This document shows positions 33,176 through 42,074 of a stretch of 64,000 nt of DNA, piece after piece (position 1 is the first letter of the stretch; each line of letters begins with the position of its first letter). Below the pieces are notes generated by a model. It saw only the letters and a program-made list of their open reading frames with translations. It made no database searches and had not been told where the DNA came from. Origin of the DNA: JALYUM01 sp036688685 (lineage in GTDB: Bacteria; Pseudomonadota; Gammaproteobacteria; Burkholderiales; Burkholderiaceae_D); the NCBI RefSeq assembly GCF_036688685.1, contig NZ_JAQQPS010000015.1, forward strand, positions 62,001-126,000, read 5' to 3'. Position numbers and translations under genes: made by a program.

Positions 33176-33604
33176 ATGATGCGCTCCTTGCAACGGCAAA
33201 CCGGCGTCGGCCTCGTCACTGCCATCTTCCTGCTGGTCGTCATTGCTGGCCTGGCGGCGGCGATGGTCACGGTGTTCTCGTCACAGCAGGCCGCCAGTCA
33301 GCTCGACGTGCAGGGCGCGCGCGCCTACCAGGCGGCGCGGGCGGGCATCGAATGGGGCCTGTTCCGTCAACGCAGTGCTGGCGCATGTGACGTCACCAAC
33401 AGTTTCGCGCTGCCGGCGGCGAGCATGCTCGGCATGTACACGGTGACGGTGGTGTGCGAGACGGTTGCCGGTCCCGGCGGCGACGCTGGCACCAGCGTGC
33501 GCAGGCTGACCGCCACCGCCTGCAACCAGCCATCCGGCGGCGCCTGCCCGGCGCCCGCCGCCAACCTGGACTATGTCGAGCGTGTCATCGAGGTGCAGTT
33601 GTGA
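33176..33604 (+). CDS. mshP: MshP-like minor pilus protein
   Basis: 142 residues, ATG 33176 (ATG 33179 also possible). It starts MMRSLQRQTG and has the PilX-like membrane segment GVGLVTAIFLLVVIAGLAAAMV, without the usual Glu5 of true pilins, then QGARAYQAARAGIEWGLF, a helix shared with GspK/PilX proteins. C-terminal cysteines (GACDV, VVCET, TACN, GACP) may form disulfides. It overlaps mshQ as TGATG. Confidence 0.8.
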   Translation: MMRSLQRQTGVGLVTAIFLLVVIAGLAAAMVTVFSSQQAASQLDVQGARAYQAARAGIEWGLFRQRSAGACDVTNSFALPAASMLGMYTVTVVCETVAGPGGDAGTSVRRLTATACNQPSGGACPAPAANLDYVERVIEVQL

Positions 33605-36600
33605 TGCGCCGCCTGGTGTGGCTGTTGCTATTGCTGGTTGCTGGCGGCGCGCATGCCGACATGCCGCTGACCTTGTTCAAAAGCTGGGCCGGCAATGTCA
33701 ATTTCACCGGCACCGTTGTCAGCTTTCGCAACAGCAGTACCAATGTCTGCTCGCTGTACGGCGCAAATACCGCGCTGTCGGTATCGCTGGCCGGCATCCC
33801 GACGACGGCCACCATCCTGACCGCACAGCTGTACTGGGCCGGTTCCGGCAGCACGCCCGACTACACGGTCGGCTTCGAGTCGGGCGATGTCACGTCCACG
33901 CCGGCGCGCAGTTACACCTCGCAGTCGGTGGGCTACGATTTTTTCAGCGGCGCGGTCGACGTCACCGCGCAGGTGCAGGCACGGCGCAACGGCAATTACC
34001 AGTTCTATGGCCTGGTGGTGAATAGCGGCGCGCCGTACTGCGCCGTCCAGGGCGTGCTGTCGGCGATGTCCTTGCTGGTGGTGTATTCCGACAGCGGCCA
34101 GCCATACCGGGTGCTGAACCTGTACGAAGGCTTCCAGTACTACCAGAACAGCAGCCTGACGACCACCATCAGCAACCTGCGCATCCCGTCGCCATTGACG
34201 GCGGCCATGACCGGCCGGATTGGCCACATCACCTTCGAAGGCGATGGCACGGCCGGCCAGACCGGTGAAGACATCGCCTTGAACGGCACCAAACTGACCG
34301 ACACGCTGAACCCCTCCGGCAACCAGTTCAACTCAAAAAGCAATATCAACGGTAATTCCGCCTCGTATGGGATCGACTTCGATGCCTACACCGTCAGCGC
34401 GCCCATCATTGCCGCCGGCCAGACCAGCGCCACCACGCTGTATACGTCCGGCATCGACATGGCCTTGCTGTCGGCCCAGCTGATTGCCTTGCCGAGCGTG
34501 CCGGCCGTCGACATCGCCATCACGATGACGCGAAACGGCGCCTTTACCAGCGGCGTGGCCGGCAGCTACACGCTGTCGTTCTACAACAGCGGCACGGCCA
34601 CGGAGAATGGCCCGGTGACGGTGGTCAATACGCTGCCCGCAGGCGTGAGTTACCTGTCGTTTTCCGCAGTGCGCGGCTGGAGCTGTTCGGCGTCGGGCCA
34701 GGTGGTCACCTGCAAGATAGATGGCTTGTTCACGCCGAACACCGCGCTGCCGGATCTAACGCTCAATGTCTTGCCGACGGCCGAGGGCAGCATCACCAAC
34801 CGGGCCACGGTGTCGGGTGTCGACTACGATTACTACACCAGCAACAACACGGCGTCCGATACCACCACGGTCACAAAAGGGGCGTATACCTATGTCTTCA
34901 CCGACAGCGCCTGTAAACCAAATGTGGTGTTCGGCACCAGCGGCCAGTGCGGCGTGCTGGCGGCCGACACGCGCCTGCCGGCCGCGCTTGCGCAGGACCG
35001 CTATCTGACCACCCTGTCGGGTGGCGTGCCGGTGGCGCGCAGTACCACCGCGTCGTCCACGGTGCCAGTGTACTTTGCCATGACATGCGTGCTACCGCTG
35101 CAAAACGCCGGGGTCAGGCCGACCATCAACGGCACTGCCTTGCCTTTGTGCGCCGACGGCCCCAGCGCGCCCACCGCACTCACGACGGCCTTCAGCGGCG
35201 CGATTTCGCTGGTATTCGCGGCCAATGCGCCGTCGTCGAAAATCACCTTGTATTATGCCGACGTGGGCAAGGTGCTCCTTTCCGTCAAGGAGCTGGCGGG
35301 GGCGATTTCGACCAGCCCGTCGATCATCTTCCGTCCCGTCTCGCTGCAAATGACGATCGATAACAAGACTGCGGCCACGGTGTCGTCGACCTCGGCCGTG
35401 TTGCGGGCGGCAGGCGTGTCCTTCCCCGTGAAAGTCATTGCCTTGATGAACAATAACGTCCAGGCGCCCAACTTCGGCAATGGCGACGCCAGCATCGCCC
35501 TGGTGCCGGCCACGCCATCGGCCAGCGGCAGCGCCGACGAAAAGGCCATGGCCGCCGCCATGGGCAATGTTCCCGACCTGGTCACGACCGGCATGAACAC
35601 CGGCTCTGGCGGCGCCTTCAGCGGCACGGCGGCGTTTAACGAGGTGGGCGTGATCGTGGTGACGGCCAGCGTCGACGGCGGTTATTTCGGCGTTGACGAT
35701 GTGACGGACGCGGTCCAGCAAGCAGGGCGCTTCGTGCCGTTCGCGTTCAAGACCACGGTCACGCCCGTTTTCGCCAAATGCACGGACGTGTTCGCGGCCT
35801 GTCCGACGGCCCCGCCGGGCGCTGCGTATGCCACCCAGGCTTTCGACGTGGCCGTGATGCCGGTCGACGCAAGCAGCAAGGAAGTCAAGAATTTTCGCGG
35901 CGTGTTCGGCGACGTGATCACCCTGGCGGCATACGACAGCGCTGCCGGCAGCGTCCAGAATCCGGCGGGCGGGCCGTCCGGCCTGACGGCGGCCACGATC
36001 CCGGCCCTGCCTCCCGGCAGCACCAATGCGCAGCTCCATAGCGCCGCGGCGTATGCGCTGCTCAGGCCGTTCGATCGCAGCCTGGCTGCCAACACCGCGT
36101 GGACCGGCCCGACCGCCATTTTTCTGCGCGCCACGGCGCAAGACACCCCGAACGGGCTGCTCATTACCTCGAAGCAGGCCGACACCACGCTGGAAGCTGG
36201 CATCACCATCCTGAACGGCCGCCTGCTGCTGTCGACCGTCTCCGGTTCCGAACTGCTGCGCCTGCCCGTGACGATGACAGCGCAGTTCTGGCTGCCGGGC
36301 GCGAACGGCGGCGCCTGGACCACCAACCCGGCCGACAACAGCGCCACGCCGACCACGATTGCGTTTTCCAACTGCAAGCGCAATCTGCTGGTAGCGGGCG
36401 CGTGCTACAGCGGCTTGTCGATGACGGCGCGCGACACCGTGTTCGCGGCCGGCGTCGCCAAATTCTTCATCGCGGCCCCCGGCGCCGGCAAAACCGGCAG
36501 CGCCACGTTCAATATGACCGGCGCGCCAGCGTGGCTGCCCAGCACCCAGGCCCAGGCCGTTTTTGGCGCCTACAAGAGTAATTTCATCTATTTACGCGAG

Positions 36601-36609
36601 GTCTACTAA
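33604..36609 (+). CDS. mshQ: MshQ-like secreted adhesin, DUF11 and DUF6701 regions
   Basis: 1,001-residue protein with a signal peptide (MRRLVWLLLLLVAGGAHA) and no prepilin motif. Residues 20-290 are a beta-rich domain with LYWAGSGSTPDYTVGF and DFFSGAVDVTAQVQARRNGNY, as in bacterial tip proteins. About 295-415 is a DUF11-type repeat (YTLSFYNSGTATENGPVTV, NTLPAGVSY). From about 560 onward it is the DUF6701-type region typical of MshQ (YYADVGKVLLSVKE, FNEVGVIVVTASVDGGYFG, FVPFAFKTTVTP), ending YKSNFIYLREVY. The start overlaps the mshP stop by one base. A long beta-rich end at the pilin cluster suggests the pilus-tip adhesin. No binding site can be read. Confidence 0.83.
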   Translation: MRRLVWLLLLLVAGGAHADMPLTLFKSWAGNVNFTGTVVSFRNSSTNVCSLYGANTALSVSLAGIPTTATILTAQLYWAGSGSTPDYTVGFESGDVTSTPARSYTSQSVGYDFFSGAVDVTAQVQARRNGNYQFYGLVVNSGAPYCAVQGVLSAMSLLVVYSDSGQPYRVLNLYEGFQYYQNSSLTTTISNLRIPSPLTAAMTGRIGHITFEGDGTAGQTGEDIALNGTKLTDTLNPSGNQFNSKSNINGNSASYGIDFDAYTVSAPIIAAGQTSATTLYTSGIDMALLSAQLIALPSVPAVDIAITMTRNGAFTSGVAGSYTLSFYNSGTATENGPVTVVNTLPAGVSYLSFSAVRGWSCSASGQVVTCKIDGLFTPNTALPDLTLNVLPTAEGSITNRATVSGVDYDYYTSNNTASDTTTVTKGAYTYVFTDSACKPNVVFGTSGQCGVLAADTRLPAALAQDRYLTTLSGGVPVARSTTASSTVPVYFAMTCVLPLQNAGVRPTINGTALPLCADGPSAPTALTTAFSGAISLVFAANAPSSKITLYYADVGKVLLSVKELAGAISTSPSIIFRPVSLQMTIDNKTAATVSSTSAVLRAAGVSFPVKVIALMNNNVQAPNFGNGDASIALVPATPSASGSADEKAMAAAMGNVPDLVTTGMNTGSGGAFSGTAAFNEVGVIVVTASVDGGYFGVDDVTDAVQQAGRFVPFAFKTTVTPVFAKCTDVFAACPTAPPGAAYATQAFDVAVMPVDASSKEVKNFRGVFGDVITLAAYDSAAGSVQNPAGGPSGLTAATIPALPPGSTNAQLHSAAAYALLRPFDRSLAANTAWTGPTAIFLRATAQDTPNGLLITSKQADTTLEAGITILNGRLLLSTVSGSELLRLPVTMTAQFWLPGANGGAWTTNPADNSATPTTIAFSNCKRNLLVAGACYSGLSMTARDTVFAAGVAKFFIAAPGAGKTGSATFNMTGAPAWLPSTQAQAVFGAYKSNFIYLREVY

Positions 36610-36723
36610 CAGTCGGTTAAGGCGTTGTGATAATTACCACATAGAAATGCGACACTTCAACAAAGTTTGCCGACTTTTGTTGCCTCTGTGCAAACTTGGC
36701 ATCGATTTTGTCCAGGACTTGAA

Positions 36724-36729
36724 TATAAT
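36724..36729 (+). promoter_or_regulatory. -10 element (TATAAT) before mshI
   Basis: A perfect TATAAT lies 46 bases before mshI in a 165-base gap. No good -35 sits at the standard distance (TTGGCA is 22 bases upstream), so it may need an activator. It would start the mshI-to-mshN transcript. Confidence 0.35.
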
Positions 36730-36774
36730 CAAACAGCTAGCGTGGATTCCTCACCTTCTCGTTAATACTCTTTT

Positions 36775-37722
36775 ATGCGTCGCATGCGCTTGTTCAAAAA
36801 AACCCGGAAAACCGATGGCTGGCTGGCGCTGATACCCAAGGGGGAACGTCTGGCGGCGGCCAGTGTCGCGCGTCCCGAGAACGCCCGGCCGGTGGTGCAA
36901 CTGGCGGCCATCATTGAAGGTGGCGCGCAGGGCGCGGGCCTGGAAAAAGCCGGTCGCGCTTTGCACGCCAGCCGCTACCAGGTCAGCACCGTGTTGTCGG
37001 GCGGGCATTACCAGATGCTCAGCGTCGATGCCCCGAATGTGCCGCCCGACGAATTGCGCACCGCCGTGCGCTGGCGCCTGAAGGACATGCTCGATTTTCA
37101 TATTGACGACGCCAGCATCGACGTGCTCGACATCCCCGTCGACAAAACCGCGGCCGTGCACCCGCACGCGATGTTCGCGATCGCCGCGCGCAACAGCGTC
37201 ATCGAGCAACGCCAGAAACAGTTTGCGCTGGCCAAAATTCAGCTGCTGGCCATCGATATCCCGGAGATGGCACAGCGCAATATCGCGGCCTTGCTGGAGA
37301 CGGCCGGACGCGGCCTGGCCATGCTGTCGTTCGACGCGGACGGCGGCTTGCTGACGGTCTCCTTCCAGGGCGAGTTGTATCTGTCGCGTCGCATCGATGT
37401 CACGCTCGAACAATTGCTCGACCCAGAACACGAGCGCAAGCACCAGCGCTTTGAAAAGATCACGCTCGAACTGCAGCGCTCGCTGGACCACTTCGACCGC
37501 CAGTTCCACTTCATTAGCGTCGCGCGCCTGCTGCTGGCGCCGTCGCCGGTGACGGGCCTGGAAGAATACCTGTCGAGCAACCTGTACACGCCGGTGGCGC
37601 GCTTCGACCTGGCCGATGTCTTCGATATCGCCGCCGTGCCGGAACTGGCGGCGCCCGACTTGCAGCAGCAACTGTTCATCGCGCTGGGTGCGGCGCTGCG
37701 GCGCGAGGAGAAGGCGCTGTGA
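36775..37722 (+). CDS. mshI: MSHA biogenesis protein MshI (PilM-like)
   Basis: Cytosolic actin-like scaffold of the alignment complex. 315 residues; MRRMRLFKKTRKTDGWLALIPKG start, HYQMLSVDAPNVPPDELRTAVRWRLKDML, and LDHFDRQFHFISVARLLLAP fit the MshI family, a PilM relative. In the locus it takes the place of the first gene of the alignment module I-(PilN)-J-K. Its stop overlaps the next start by four bases (37719-37722). Confidence 0.82.
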   Translation: MRRMRLFKKTRKTDGWLALIPKGERLAAASVARPENARPVVQLAAIIEGGAQGAGLEKAGRALHASRYQVSTVLSGGHYQMLSVDAPNVPPDELRTAVRWRLKDMLDFHIDDASIDVLDIPVDKTAAVHPHAMFAIAARNSVIEQRQKQFALAKIQLLAIDIPEMAQRNIAALLETAGRGLAMLSFDADGGLLTVSFQGELYLSRRIDVTLEQLLDPEHERKHQRFEKITLELQRSLDHFDRQFHFISVARLLLAPSPVTGLEEYLSSNLYTPVARFDLADVFDIAAVPELAAPDLQQQLFIALGAALRREEKAL

Positions 37723-38366
37723 GCCAGCAGATCAATCTGTTCAACCCGATCTTCCTTCAGCAGAAGAAAATTTTTGCGGCGCGCACCATGGCGCAGTCGC
37801 TCGGCTTGCTGGCGCTGGGCGCCCTGGCGATCGCCAGCGCAGCCTCACACAGTGTCGGAAAACTGCGCCAGGAAGCCGCCGAACTGACCCTGCAGGCGAC
37901 CAAAAAACAGGCGCGCCTGCTCGCCGCGACGACCGAATTTGCACCGAGGAAGCCGAACCCGGACTTGACAGCGGAAGCAGCCGATGCCGAAACCCGGCTG
38001 GCAGCGCTGCGCCGGGTGGCGCACGTCATCCAGGGCGGCGACCTGGGCAACACGCATGGCTACGCAGAACATTTTCGCGCGCTTGGACGTCAGCACCAGG
38101 ACGGCCTGTGGCTGACGGCGGTCGGGATCGGGCTGGGCGCCGATATGTCGCTGCAGGGCAGGGCGCTGGACGCCACGCTGGTGCCAGCCTATATATCTCG
38201 CCTGACCCGGGAGCCGGCGTTGCGCGGGAAGGCGTTCGGCGATCTGCAGATCAGCCAGCCCGCTGCTGCGCCGGCCGCCGGTGCGCCGGGCGTGTCGGCG
38301 CCAGCGGCCACGCAGCGGTTCATTGAATTTTCGCTGCAGGCCAACGCGGCGGAGGTCAAATCATGA
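37719..38366 (+). CDS. PilN-like pilus alignment protein
   Basis: 215 residues. N-terminal cytosolic stretch QQINLFNPIFLQQKKIF is the PilN signature that contacts the PilM-like partner. One membrane helix (about 27-45, SLGLLALGALAIASAAS) follows, then a coiled region (KLRQEAAELTLQATKKQARLL), and a ferredoxin-like periplasmic domain ending in a Pro/Ala linker. It is the second half of the PilM-PilN pair in Vibrio-like MSHA loci, often labelled mshI2. Overlaps mshI and mshJ by four bases each. Confidence 0.8.
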   Translation: MSQQINLFNPIFLQQKKIFAARTMAQSLGLLALGALAIASAASHSVGKLRQEAAELTLQATKKQARLLAATTEFAPRKPNPDLTAEAADAETRLAALRRVAHVIQGGDLGNTHGYAEHFRALGRQHQDGLWLTAVGIGLGADMSLQGRALDATLVPAYISRLTREPALRGKAFGDLQISQPAAAPAAGAPGVSAPAATQRFIEFSLQANAAEVKS

Positions 38367-39052
38367 AGCAGCGCTGGCTGAAACTGGCCGCCCGCATCGA
38401 CGTGCTGACCCCGCGCCAGCGCGTCGGCCTGTTCGCGGCCTGTGCCTTCGTGGTGCTGTACCTGTTTTATTTGTATGCATTCGAGCCGCTGCAGCGGGAG
38501 CAAACCCGCCTGCGCGTCCAGATCGGCGCGCAGCAGGCCGCCATGGCCGGGGCCGACAGCCAGTTGACCGCCTTGCTCGAGGCATTCGCGCGCGACCCGG
38601 ATGCGGCCAGTCGGGAACGCGTCGCAGCAGCGCGCCTTGCAACGCGCACGCTCAGCGACAGCCTGGCCGCCATGCAAAAAGGCCTGGTCGCACCCGAGCA
38701 GATGACGCCGCTGCTGCAAAGCATCCTGCGCGCCAACGCGCGCCTGCAACTGGTGTCGCTGACGACCTTGCCGGTGACCGCGGTCGGTGCCGCCGGGGCC
38801 GATCCTGCCAAAGCTGGCGCGTCTGCACCAACTGCCGCGACGGCCATGGCAGGTCTGCTGTACCGCCACGGCGTACAGGTGACGGTGCGCGGCAGTTATT
38901 CCGACATGATCGATTACATGGCTGCGCTGGAAAACCTGCCGACCCAGCTGTTCTGGGGGCCGGCGCAGTTGACGGTGGAAGACTACCCGCGCGCCCACGT
39001 CACGCTGACCTTGTACACACTCAGCCTGGACAGCAAATGGCTGAAACTATGA
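38363..39052 (+). CDS. mshJ: MSHA biogenesis protein MshJ (PilO-like)
   Basis: 229 residues with a short cytosolic start (MKQRWLKLAARIDVLTPRQR), one membrane helix (about 23-40, VGLFAACAFVVLYLFYLYAF), a coiled coil (EPLQREQTRLRVQIGAQQAAMAG), and a PilO-type periplasmic domain (SYSDMIDYMAALENLPTQLFW, VTLTLYTLSLD). Pairs with the PilN-like protein to form the inner-membrane ring support. Start and stop overlap neighbours by four bases. Confidence 0.85.
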   Translation: MKQRWLKLAARIDVLTPRQRVGLFAACAFVVLYLFYLYAFEPLQREQTRLRVQIGAQQAAMAGADSQLTALLEAFARDPDAASRERVAAARLATRTLSDSLAAMQKGLVAPEQMTPLLQSILRANARLQLVSLTTLPVTAVGAAGADPAKAGASAPTAATAMAGLLYRHGVQVTVRGSYSDMIDYMAALENLPTQLFWGPAQLTVEDYPRAHVTLTLYTLSLDSKWLKL

Positions 39053-39393
39053 AGCTATTCTTCCTGCTGCTGGCGCTGGCGGGCGCCGGCGTCTGCGCCC
39101 AGGCCCTGCAGGACCCGACCCGCCCGCCGGCGGCACTGCTGCAGCCGGTCGCCGGCGCAGCGGGCGCCGAGGGCCCGCGCCTGCAATCGATCCTGATCGG
39201 GCGCGCCGCAGGCGGCCGCCGCGTCGCCGTCATCGATGGCGAAACGGTGCGGGTCGGTGACCGGGTCGCGGGCGCGCGCGTCATCGCCATCCTCAGCGCC
39301 GAGGTGCACTTGCGGCGCGGTGCCAGCCAGGAGATCCTGAAATTGCAAACGCCCGACGCCGCGCCTGCTTTAAATGCAGGCAAGCCAGAATGA
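39049..39393 (+). CDS. mshK: MSHA biogenesis protein MshK (PilP-like)
   Basis: 114-residue secreted protein. ATG 39049 overlaps the mshJ stop as ATGA; the signal peptide is MKLFFLLLALAGAGVCAQAL. The mature part begins DPTRPPA and holds LQSILIGRAAGGRRVAVIDGE and VRVGDRVAGARVIAI, a GspC/PilP-type homology-region fold that meets the secretin. A longer open frame upstream lies in mshJ and is not used. Confidence 0.82.
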   Translation: MKLFFLLLALAGAGVCAQALQDPTRPPAALLQPVAGAAGAEGPRLQSILIGRAAGGRRVAVIDGETVRVGDRVAGARVIAILSAEVHLRRGASQEILKLQTPDAAPALNAGKPE

Positions 39394-39401
39394 GGAATAC
39401 C

Positions 39402-41180
39402 ATGCCGAACCATCGCCGCGCCCTTGCACCCGTCCTGCTTGCCATATTCAGCCTGGTGGCAGGCTGCCAGACGCCGACCGCCCGTTCCACCTACGACGAG
39501 ATCAGCAAGGAAATGGCCGGCGCCGCACGCGCGTCGACGCCGGCCGCGCCGCTCGACGACGCGGTCGCGAATGCCTTGCTGCCGCCGGTCGGGGCGCTGG
39601 CCAATAATCTGCCCAAAGCCCGGCCGGCGCTGGAAGAACGGTTCAATGTGGCGTTCCGCCAGGTGCCGGCGCAGCAGTTCTTCCAGTCGATCGTGGCCGG
39701 CACGCGCTACAACATGCTGGTGCACCCGGACGTCAGCGGCACCATCACGGCCAATCTGAAAGACGTGACGCTGGTCGAAACGCTGGACGCCATTCGCGAC
39801 ATGTATGGCTACGATTACCAGATCAATGGCACGCGCGTGTCGATCCGTCCGCTGACGATGCAGACCCGCATGTTCCAGGTGAATTACCTGAACACTGCGC
39901 GGCGCGGCGCGTCCAGCGTGCGGGTCAGTTCGACGTCGGTCTCGAACGCGAACAGTAACAGCGGCCAGAACGGCCAGAACAGCAATAACCAGAACAACAA
40001 CCAGAACAATAACCAGAACAACAACGACCAGACCAACGGCCAGTCCGGCAGCCAGAGAAACAGCACCGACCTGTTGACCACCTCGGAAACCGACTTCTGG
40101 CCGCAACTCAAGGAGTCGATCGAAGCGATTGTGGGCGGCAAGGCCGGCGGGCGCAGCGTCGTTGTCAGCCCGCAGTCGGGCGTGCTGGTGATCCGCGCCA
40201 TGCCGGAGGAACTGCGCAACGTCGACCTGTACCTGAAAGCGACCCAATTGTCGGTCGACCGCCAGGTGATCCTGGAAGCGAAGATCCTCGAAGTCGAGCT
40301 GAACGACAGTTTTCAGAGCGGCATCAACTGGGCCTCGTTCGCGTCCTTCAACAGCAAGCACAGCAACCGCGTGTCGACCGGCTTTGTCTCGCCTGGCACG
40401 ACGCTGGCGCCCTTGCCCTACAGCGGCGGACAACCGCCGGTGATTGGCGCCGATGGCCTCACGGCCAGCACCGGTTTCAGCCTGGGCAATGCGCGCCAGG
40501 CGGCCGGTTCCTTGTTCGGACTGGCTTTCCAGACCAGCAATTTTGCCGCGCTGCTGTCGTTCCTCGAGTCGCAGGGCACCGTGCACGTGCTGTCCAGCCC
40601 GCGCATCGCCACCCTGAACAACCAGAAAGCCGTGCTGAAAATCGGCACCGACGAGTTTTATGTCACCGGCGTCACCAGCACCACCAACAGCAATACCACC
40701 GGCAGCACCGTGACCCCGAGCGTGACCTTGCAGCCGTTCTTTTCCGGCGTGGTGCTGGACGTGACGCCGCAGATCGACGACAAGGGCAATATCCTGCTGC
40801 ATGTGCACCCGTCGGTCAGCCAGGTGACGGAGGTGACCAAGGACATCAACCTCGGCACGGCCGGCAGTCTGAGTTTGCCACTGGCGGCGTCGTCGACCTC
40901 GGAAATCGATTCGATGGTGCGCGGCCAGGATGGACGCGTGGTGGCCATCGGCGGGCTGATGCGGCAGTCGTCGACCGGCGACAATTCGCAAGTGCCGGGC
41001 GCGGGCAGCATCCCTGTGCTGGGCGCGCTGTTTCGCAACAATAAAAACGTCAACCAGAAGCGCGAGCTGGTGGTGCTGATCAAGCCGACCATTGTCGATG
41101 GCGCCAACAGCTGGAACCAGGATCTGCTCGACACCAGAGCCCGCGTCGACCAGCTGGATCCGAACCAGCGGCGGCCCTAG
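39402..41180 (+). CDS. mshL: MSHA secretin, Asn/Gln-rich insert
   Basis: Outer-membrane gated channel for the pilus. ATG 39402 follows GAGGA at five bases; an ATG twelve bases earlier overlaps the mshK stop. A lipobox (SLVAGC) marks a lipoprotein. The N-domains include ERFNVAFRQVPAQQFFQSIV and GTITANLKDVTLVETLDAIRDMYGY. A low-complexity insert rich in Asn and Gln follows (about 185-215). The secretin core has VVVSPQSGVLVIRAMPEEL, VILEAKILEVELNDSFQSG, TVHVLSSPRIATLNNQKAVLKIG and PVLGALFRNNKNVNQKRELVVLIKPTIV. 592 residues. The insert is unusual for length but lies at a linker between N-domain and core. Confidence 0.9.
   Translation: MPNHRRALAPVLLAIFSLVAGCQTPTARSTYDEISKEMAGAARASTPAAPLDDAVANALLPPVGALANNLPKARPALEERFNVAFRQVPAQQFFQSIVAGTRYNMLVHPDVSGTITANLKDVTLVETLDAIRDMYGYDYQINGTRVSIRPLTMQTRMFQVNYLNTARRGASSVRVSSTSVSNANSNSGQNGQNSNNQNNNQNNNQNNNDQTNGQSGSQRNSTDLLTTSETDFWPQLKESIEAIVGGKAGGRSVVVSPQSGVLVIRAMPEELRNVDLYLKATQLSVDRQVILEAKILEVELNDSFQSGINWASFASFNSKHSNRVSTGFVSPGTTLAPLPYSGGQPPVIGADGLTASTGFSLGNARQAAGSLFGLAFQTSNFAALLSFLESQGTVHVLSSPRIATLNNQKAVLKIGTDEFYVTGVTSTTNSNTTGSTVTPSVTLQPFFSGVVLDVTPQIDDKGNILLHVHPSVSQVTEVTKDINLGTAGSLSLPLAASSTSEIDSMVRGQDGRVVAIGGLMRQSSTGDNSQVPGAGSIPVLGALFRNNKNVNQKRELVVLIKPTIVDGANSWNQDLLDTRARVDQLDPNQRRP
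39965..40043 (+). repeat. CCAGAAC-type degenerate tandem repeat inside mshL
   Basis: CCAG units recur at 39965, 39974, 39989, 40001, 40013 and 40028 (steps 9, 15, 12, 12, 15), built from CCAGAACAACAA and CCAGAACAATAA. All steps are multiples of three, so the frame is kept. They encode an Asn/Gln run of about 25 residues. Slippage here could change its length. Confidence 0.7.
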
Positions 41181-41183
41181 TTT

Positions 41184-42074
41184 ATGTACACCGCCCACTT
41201 CGGCCTGCGCGAGGCGCCGTTCGGCATCACCCCGGACACCAGTTATTTTTTCACCAGTCCGCATTCCCAGGAAGCGCTCAACACGCTGCTGGTGGCGGCG
41301 CGCACGGGTGAGGGTTTCATTAAAATCACCGGCGAAGTGGGCACCGGCAAAACGCTGCTGTGCCGCAAATTCCTGGCCACGCTGGGCCCGGATTTCGTCA
41401 GCGCCTACATCCCGAACCCCTATCTGGAGCCGCGTACGCTGATGCTGGCCCTGGCCGACGAACTCGACGTGGTGCTGGACACGGAGGTGGATCAGCACCA
41501 GTTACTCAAATCGATCACGGCGCGCCTGATGGAACTGGCCGCCGGCGGCCAGCGCGTGCTGCTGTGCCTGGACGAAGCGCAGGCGATTCCGCAAGTCACG
41601 CTCGAAGCGCTGCGCCTGTTGACGAACCTGGAAACCGAGAAGAAAAAACTGCTGCAAATCGTCTTGTTCGGCCAGCCCGAACTGAACCGCAACCTGCAGG
41701 CCGATTCGATCCGCCAGTTGGCCCAGCGCATCACCTTCCACTATCACCTGGGGCCGTTGACGCGCGACGACCTGGATTTCTATCTGGCGCACCGCCTGCG
41801 CGTGGCCGGTTTCACCGGGGCGCGCCTGTTTTCGCGCACCGCTGTGCGGCGCCTGTATTGGGCCAGCGGCGGTATTCCGCGCCTGGTCAACATCGTTGCG
41901 CACAAGGCGTTGATGCTGGCGTATGGCGAAGGCCGCCAGCAAGTCAGCGACGCGCACATCGTCGCGGCCGCGCGCGACACGATCGGTGCCAAACGGCTGG
42001 CCTGGCCGTGGCTGACCGCGTTCGGCATGGTGGCCGCCGCGGGTGGCGGTCTGGCATGGGTGCTGGCGCAATGA
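41184..42074 (+). CDS. mshM: MSHA accessory ATPase MshM (ExeA-like)
   Basis: AAA ATPase that helps insert the secretin through the cell wall. 296 residues: YTAHFGLREAPFGITPDTSYFF start, Walker A GEVGTGKTLL, Walker B LLCLDEAQAI, sensor LFGQPELNRNL, lid RITFHYHLGPLTRDDLDFYLAHRL, and WASGGIPRLVNIVAHKALMLAYG. A C-terminal membrane helix (AWPWLTAFGMVAAAGGGLAWVL) ends the protein. It follows mshL after three bases and overlaps mshN by four. Confidence 0.88.
   Translation: MYTAHFGLREAPFGITPDTSYFFTSPHSQEALNTLLVAARTGEGFIKITGEVGTGKTLLCRKFLATLGPDFVSAYIPNPYLEPRTLMLALADELDVVLDTEVDQHQLLKSITARLMELAAGGQRVLLCLDEAQAIPQVTLEALRLLTNLETEKKKLLQIVLFGQPELNRNLQADSIRQLAQRITFHYHLGPLTRDDLDFYLAHRLRVAGFTGARLFSRTAVRRLYWASGGIPRLVNIVAHKALMLAYGEGRQQVSDAHIVAAARDTIGAKRLAWPWLTAFGMVAAAGGGLAWVLAQ

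Noticed and set aside
39965..40043. short regularly spaced repeats that could look like a CRISPR array
   Set aside because: Units are 9-15 bases, in frame inside mshL, without spacers.
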